Of a stretch of 8,041 nt of DNA, positions 5,827 through 8,041 are shown piece by piece (the stretch's first letter is position 1; every line of letters begins with the position of its first letter). Source of the DNA: Actinomycetes bacterium (lineage in GTDB: Bacteria > Actinomycetota > Actinomycetes > Actinomycetales > Microbacteriaceae); assembly GCA_023457615.1 (NCBI GenBank), contig JAEWKY010000029.1, positions 1-8,041 on the forward strand, written 5' to 3'. The notes below the pieces were generated by a model. The model made no database searches. It worked only from the letters and a program-made list of their open reading frames with translations, and had not been told where the DNA came from. A program made the translations under genes and the position numbers.

Positions 5827-6630
5827 GTGGCGAGCGACGAGTACGACGTGGTGGCGGTGCGCTACGGACGTCTGACGACGACGCGGTCCGACGGCTTCCT
5901 CAACCACCACGACTATCGCGAGGCCGACGGTCTCCTCGAGCTCGCGTACGACTTCTGGATCGTGCGCAACGCGGAGCGCACGATCGTGCTCGACACGGGC
6001 TTCGCGCCCGAGGTGGGACGGCGTCGAGGGCGCGAGGTGCTCGTCGAGCCGGCCGCGGCCTTCGCCGCCCTGGGCGTCGAGGACACCGAGGAGACCCTCG
6101 TCGTCCTGAGCCACGCGCACTACGACCACATCGGCAACGTCGGCCACTTCCGCCGCGCCCGGTTCCTCATGGCCGCCGCCGAGTACGACTTCTGGGTCGA
6201 GCGTCCGCGCGCGCAGCACCTCACCCGGCAGCTCGTGGAGGATGCGGAGCTCGAGGCGCTGCGCGCGCTGCGGGCCGCCGGCCGCCTCGAGCTCATCGAG
6301 GGCGCCAAGGTGCTCGGCCCCGGGGTCGAGGTGCTGCGGGCGCCGGGGCACACGCCGGGTCAGCTGATGCTCGTCGCGGGCAGTGCGGTGGGTCGCATCC
6401 TGCTCACCGCCGACGCCGTCCACTTCGACGAGGAGCTCGAGCGGCGGATGCCGTTCCGCCACATGTGCGACCTCGTCGCCGCCGCCGACACGTACGACTC
6501 GATCGACGCCCTCCGCGACTCGGGCGCCGTCGACCGCGTCGTCGTCGGCCACGAACCCGCCTACCGGGAGCGCTTCCCGGCCCATCCGCGCTTGGCCGAG
6601 CACACGCTCGTGCTGTCCGCACCCGTCTGA
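5827..6630 (+). CDS. MBL-fold metallo-hydrolase, N-acyl homoserine lactonase-like
   Basis: A 267-residue metallo-beta-lactamase-fold enzyme of the lactonase type (AiiA/AttM-like). All metal-binding positions of that group are present: H96, H98, D100 and H101 in SHAHYDHIGN, H175 in PGHTPGQ, D196 in LLTADAVH, and H242 in VVGHEP. The N-terminal segment (Y13 to I45) and the spacing between motifs also fit AHL/gamma-lactone hydrolases, which hydrolyse lactones to hydroxyacids using two metal ions. No signal peptide or membrane segment is seen, so it acts in the cytoplasm. The GTG start has an excellent AGGAGG. It is the first gene of an operon under a putative GntR operator. With a hydroxyacid dehydrogenase two genes downstream, a catabolic lactonase is more likely than a dedicated quorum-quenching enzyme, but both remain possible. 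Confidence 0.9.
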   Translation: MASDEYDVVAVRYGRLTTTRSDGFLNHHDYREADGLLELAYDFWIVRNAERTIVLDTGFAPEVGRRRGREVLVEPAAAFAALGVEDTEETLVVLSHAHYDHIGNVGHFRRARFLMAAAEYDFWVERPRAQHLTRQLVEDAELEALRALRAAGRLELIEGAKVLGPGVEVLRAPGHTPGQLMLVAGSAVGRILLTADAVHFDEELERRMPFRHMCDLVAAADTYDSIDALRDSGAVDRVVVGHEPAYRERFPAHPRLAEHTLVLSAPV

Positions 6631-6642
6631 TCGACGACACCG

Positions 6643-6650
6643 AAAGGGAG
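6643..6650 (+). promoter_or_regulatory. Shine-Dalgarno AAAGGGAG for the CMD-family gene
   Basis: This purine run lies 5 bases before the GTG at 6656 and determines that start. The frame stays open further upstream inside the hydrolase gene, but the protein family begins here. Confidence 0.7.
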
Positions 6651-6655
6651 CATCC

Positions 6656-7075
6656 GTGCCGCTCAACGACCATTCGACCCACCAGGAGACCTACGACGCC
6701 GGCCTCGCGGTGCGCCGTGAGGTGCTCGGCCGCGAGTACGTCGACGCGTCGCTCGCGAACGCGACGGACTTCACGCGCGCGATGCAGGACCTCGTGACCG
6801 AGTACTGCTGGGGCGCCGTCTGGACGCGCGAGGGCCTCGCCCGTCGCGACCGCAGCCTGCTGAACCTCGCGATGATGACGGCGCTCAACCGGCCCCACGA
6901 GCTCGCCCTGCACGTGCGCGGCGCCCTCAACAACGGCCTCACGCGCAGCGAGATCCAGGAGGTCTTCCTGCAGTGCGCGATCTACAGCGGGGTGCCGGCG
7001 GCGCTCGAGTCGTTCAAGGTCGCCGAGTCGGTGTTCGCCGAGGTGAGCGCTGCGGAGGAGTCGGCGGGTGACTGA
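6656..7075 (+). CDS. Carboxymuconolactone decarboxylase (CMD) family protein
   Basis: A 139-residue single-domain, all-helical CMD/AhpD-fold protein, close in length to PcaC. Family signatures are clear: REVLGREYVD near the N-terminus, YCWGAVWTREGLARRDRSLLNLAMM (50-74), PHELALHVRGALNNGLTRSEI (80-100) with H81 and H86, and EVFLQCAIYSGVPAALESF (102-120). In PcaC this fold decarboxylates gamma-carboxymuconolactone in the beta-ketoadipate pathway. Many paralogues act on other substrates, and no other protocatechuate-pathway gene is visible here, so the reaction is unassigned. There is no CxxC redox pair of the AhpD type; single cysteines occur at 51 and 107. The GTG start has a strong ribosome site 25 bases after the hydrolase stop, and the 3' end overlaps the dehydrogenase by 8 bases, so the three genes are one operon. 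Confidence 0.92.
   Translation: MPLNDHSTHQETYDAGLAVRREVLGREYVDASLANATDFTRAMQDLVTEYCWGAVWTREGLARRDRSLLNLAMMTALNRPHELALHVRGALNNGLTRSEIQEVFLQCAIYSGVPAALESFKVAESVFAEVSAAEESAGD
7054..7060 (+). promoter_or_regulatory. Shine-Dalgarno GGAGGAG for the dehydrogenase
   Basis: It lies inside the end of the CMD-family gene, 7 bases before the GTG at 7068, and supports the 8-base gene overlap. Confidence 0.7.
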
Positions 7076-7973
7076 CGAGGCTCGGCGCCTCGCGCTCATC
7101 GGTCTCGGCAACATGGGCGCGCCGATGGCGCGTCGCTGGATCGCCGCGGGATGGCGGGTGCACGGCGTCGACACCGCCGAGGCCGCGCGGGCGCGTTTCG
7201 CGGACGCGGGCGGACGGGTCTTCGACTCGGCGGCGGAGGCCGTGCGCGGCGCCGAGGCGATCGTGCTCATGCTGCCCAAGAGTGACGTCGTCGATCGCGT
7301 GCTGGACGACCTCGTCGGGGCCGACGCGCTCGCCGCGGGTCAGCTCGTGATCGACATGGGCTCCTCGCAGCCCGTGCGCTCGGTCGCCAACCGGGAGCGC
7401 CTCCTCGCGCTCGACGTCGAGTTCCTCGACGCGCCGGTCTCGGGCGGCGTGCGCGGCGTCGAGGCCGGCACCCTCGCGATCATGGCGGGCGGTCCGCCGG
7501 AGCTCGTCGCGGCGGCCGCGCCGCTGCTCGAGGTGCTCGGCACGGTCACGCACGTCGGGGAGACGGGCGCGGGGCACGCCGCGAAGGCGCTCAACAACCT
7601 GGTCTCGGCGGCGCACCTCTGGATGACCTCGGAGGCCGTGCTCGTCGCCGAGCGGTTCGGCATCCGTCGCGACGCGATGGTCGACGTGCTCAACGCCTCG
7701 ACGGGCCGCAGCGTGTCGAGCGAGGTCAAGTGGCCCAAGTTCATCCTCACCGGCAGCTACGAGTCGGGCTTCCAGGCCGGGCTGCTCAGCAAGGACGCCC
7801 TCGTGGCGACGGATCTCACGCGGTCGCTCGGACTGCCGCCGCTCCTCGGCGACAGCGTCGCCGCGCTGTGGAGCCGCGCCGTGGAGGAGCTGCCGCCCGG
7901 CGCCGACCACACGGAGGTCGCGCGCTGGATCGAGGCGCAGTACCCCGCCGACGCGGGCGGCGCGACGTCGTGA
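7068..7973 (+). CDS. NAD(P)-dependent beta-hydroxyacid dehydrogenase (3-hydroxyisobutyrate dehydrogenase family)
   Basis: A 301-residue cytosolic oxidoreductase of the beta-hydroxyacid dehydrogenase family, which includes 3-hydroxyisobutyrate dehydrogenase and tartronate semialdehyde reductase. An N-terminal Rossmann fold begins LALIGLGNMGAPMARRW (residues 8-24, GxGxMG). LMLPKSDVV and VIDMGSSQP follow. The substrate loop DAPVSGGVRGVEAGTLAIM starts at D121, and the helical C-terminal domain carries the catalytic helix GHAAKALNN with K173 and N177. LLSKDALVATDL is the usual KDL-like segment near the end. All key residues are intact. The start is GTG at 7068, overlapping the CMD-family gene by 8 bases; the stop TGA overlaps the next start as GTGA. 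The operon context suggests it oxidises the hydroxyacid released by the lactonase-like enzyme, although reduction of a semialdehyde is equally compatible with the family. Confidence 0.94.
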   Translation: MTDEARRLALIGLGNMGAPMARRWIAAGWRVHGVDTAEAARARFADAGGRVFDSAAEAVRGAEAIVLMLPKSDVVDRVLDDLVGADALAAGQLVIDMGSSQPVRSVANRERLLALDVEFLDAPVSGGVRGVEAGTLAIMAGGPPELVAAAAPLLEVLGTVTHVGETGAGHAAKALNNLVSAAHLWMTSEAVLVAERFGIRRDAMVDVLNASTGRSVSSEVKWPKFILTGSYESGFQAGLLSKDALVATDLTRSLGLPPLLGDSVAALWSRAVEELPPGADHTEVARWIEAQYPADAGGATS

Positions 7974-8041
7974 GCGACTCCGACGCCGATCTCGCCCGCG
8001 CGCTCGCGGCGCGGCTGGGCACCCGCGAGGAGTCGTGGGGC
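7970..8041 (+). CDS. Unidentified protein, N-terminal fragment cut by window end
   Basis: An open frame starts at GTG 7970, overlapping the dehydrogenase stop as GTGA, and runs 24 codons off the window edge without a stop. It begins M-S-D-S-D-A-D followed by an amphipathic LARALAARLG helix. The fragment is too short to identify a family. The coupled start makes it the probable fourth gene of the lactonase-like operon and likely part of the same pathway. Confidence 0.6.
   Translation, partial: MSDSDADLARALAARLGTREESWG

Overview
This is a very GC-rich window with dense genes, GTG starts, GTGA stop/start overlaps and TANNNT boxes 7 bases upstream of ATG codons. That combination points to a high-GC actinobacterium. 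The AtpD/AtpC sequences and the short epsilon subunit suggest Microbacteriaceae; this is inference from remembered family features, not a search. Everything looks chromosomal. No RNA genes, insertion sequences, CRISPR arrays or prophage genes are visible.

Left end (1-1427): the 3' part of the ATP synthase operon. The + strand carries the C-terminal two thirds of atpD followed by atpC. The first ~343 bases, however, are atpD in the opposite orientation. They form a perfect 124-base inverted repeat (1-124 against 344-467) around a 219-base spacer holding the P-loop part of the same gene. Un-folding it restores one continuous AtpD reading frame, so this is most simply a fold-back chimera at a contig or read end rather than biology.

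Housekeeping middle (1476-4963): a small P-loop kinase-like protein and a YaaA-family protein lie on the + strand downstream of atpC. Convergent to them is a two-gene alkylation-repair operon on the - strand: ogt-type methyltransferase, then tag-type 3-methyladenine glycosylase, with overlapping stop and start. An aldo-keto reductase diverges from ogt. Both genes at this divergent junction have a TANNNT -10 box exactly 7 bases before the ATG, suggesting leaderless mRNAs in both directions.

Right end (4992 to window end): the most interesting part, a probable catabolic island. A GntR/FCD regulator is followed by a tightly packed operon: a lactonase-type metallo-beta-lactamase-fold hydrolase, a carboxymuconolactone decarboxylase-family protein, a beta-hydroxyacid dehydrogenase, and a further gene cut by the window end. 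The operon promoter (TTGCCC - 16 bp - TATAAC) is followed at once by a perfect palindrome TGTCAGACA next to the Shine-Dalgarno. The word TGTCRGCTA runs into the -10 box of both the regulator promoter and the operon promoter. The inferred picture is a GntR-controlled pathway that opens a lactone and oxidises the hydroxyacid. The substrate cannot be read from the sequence.
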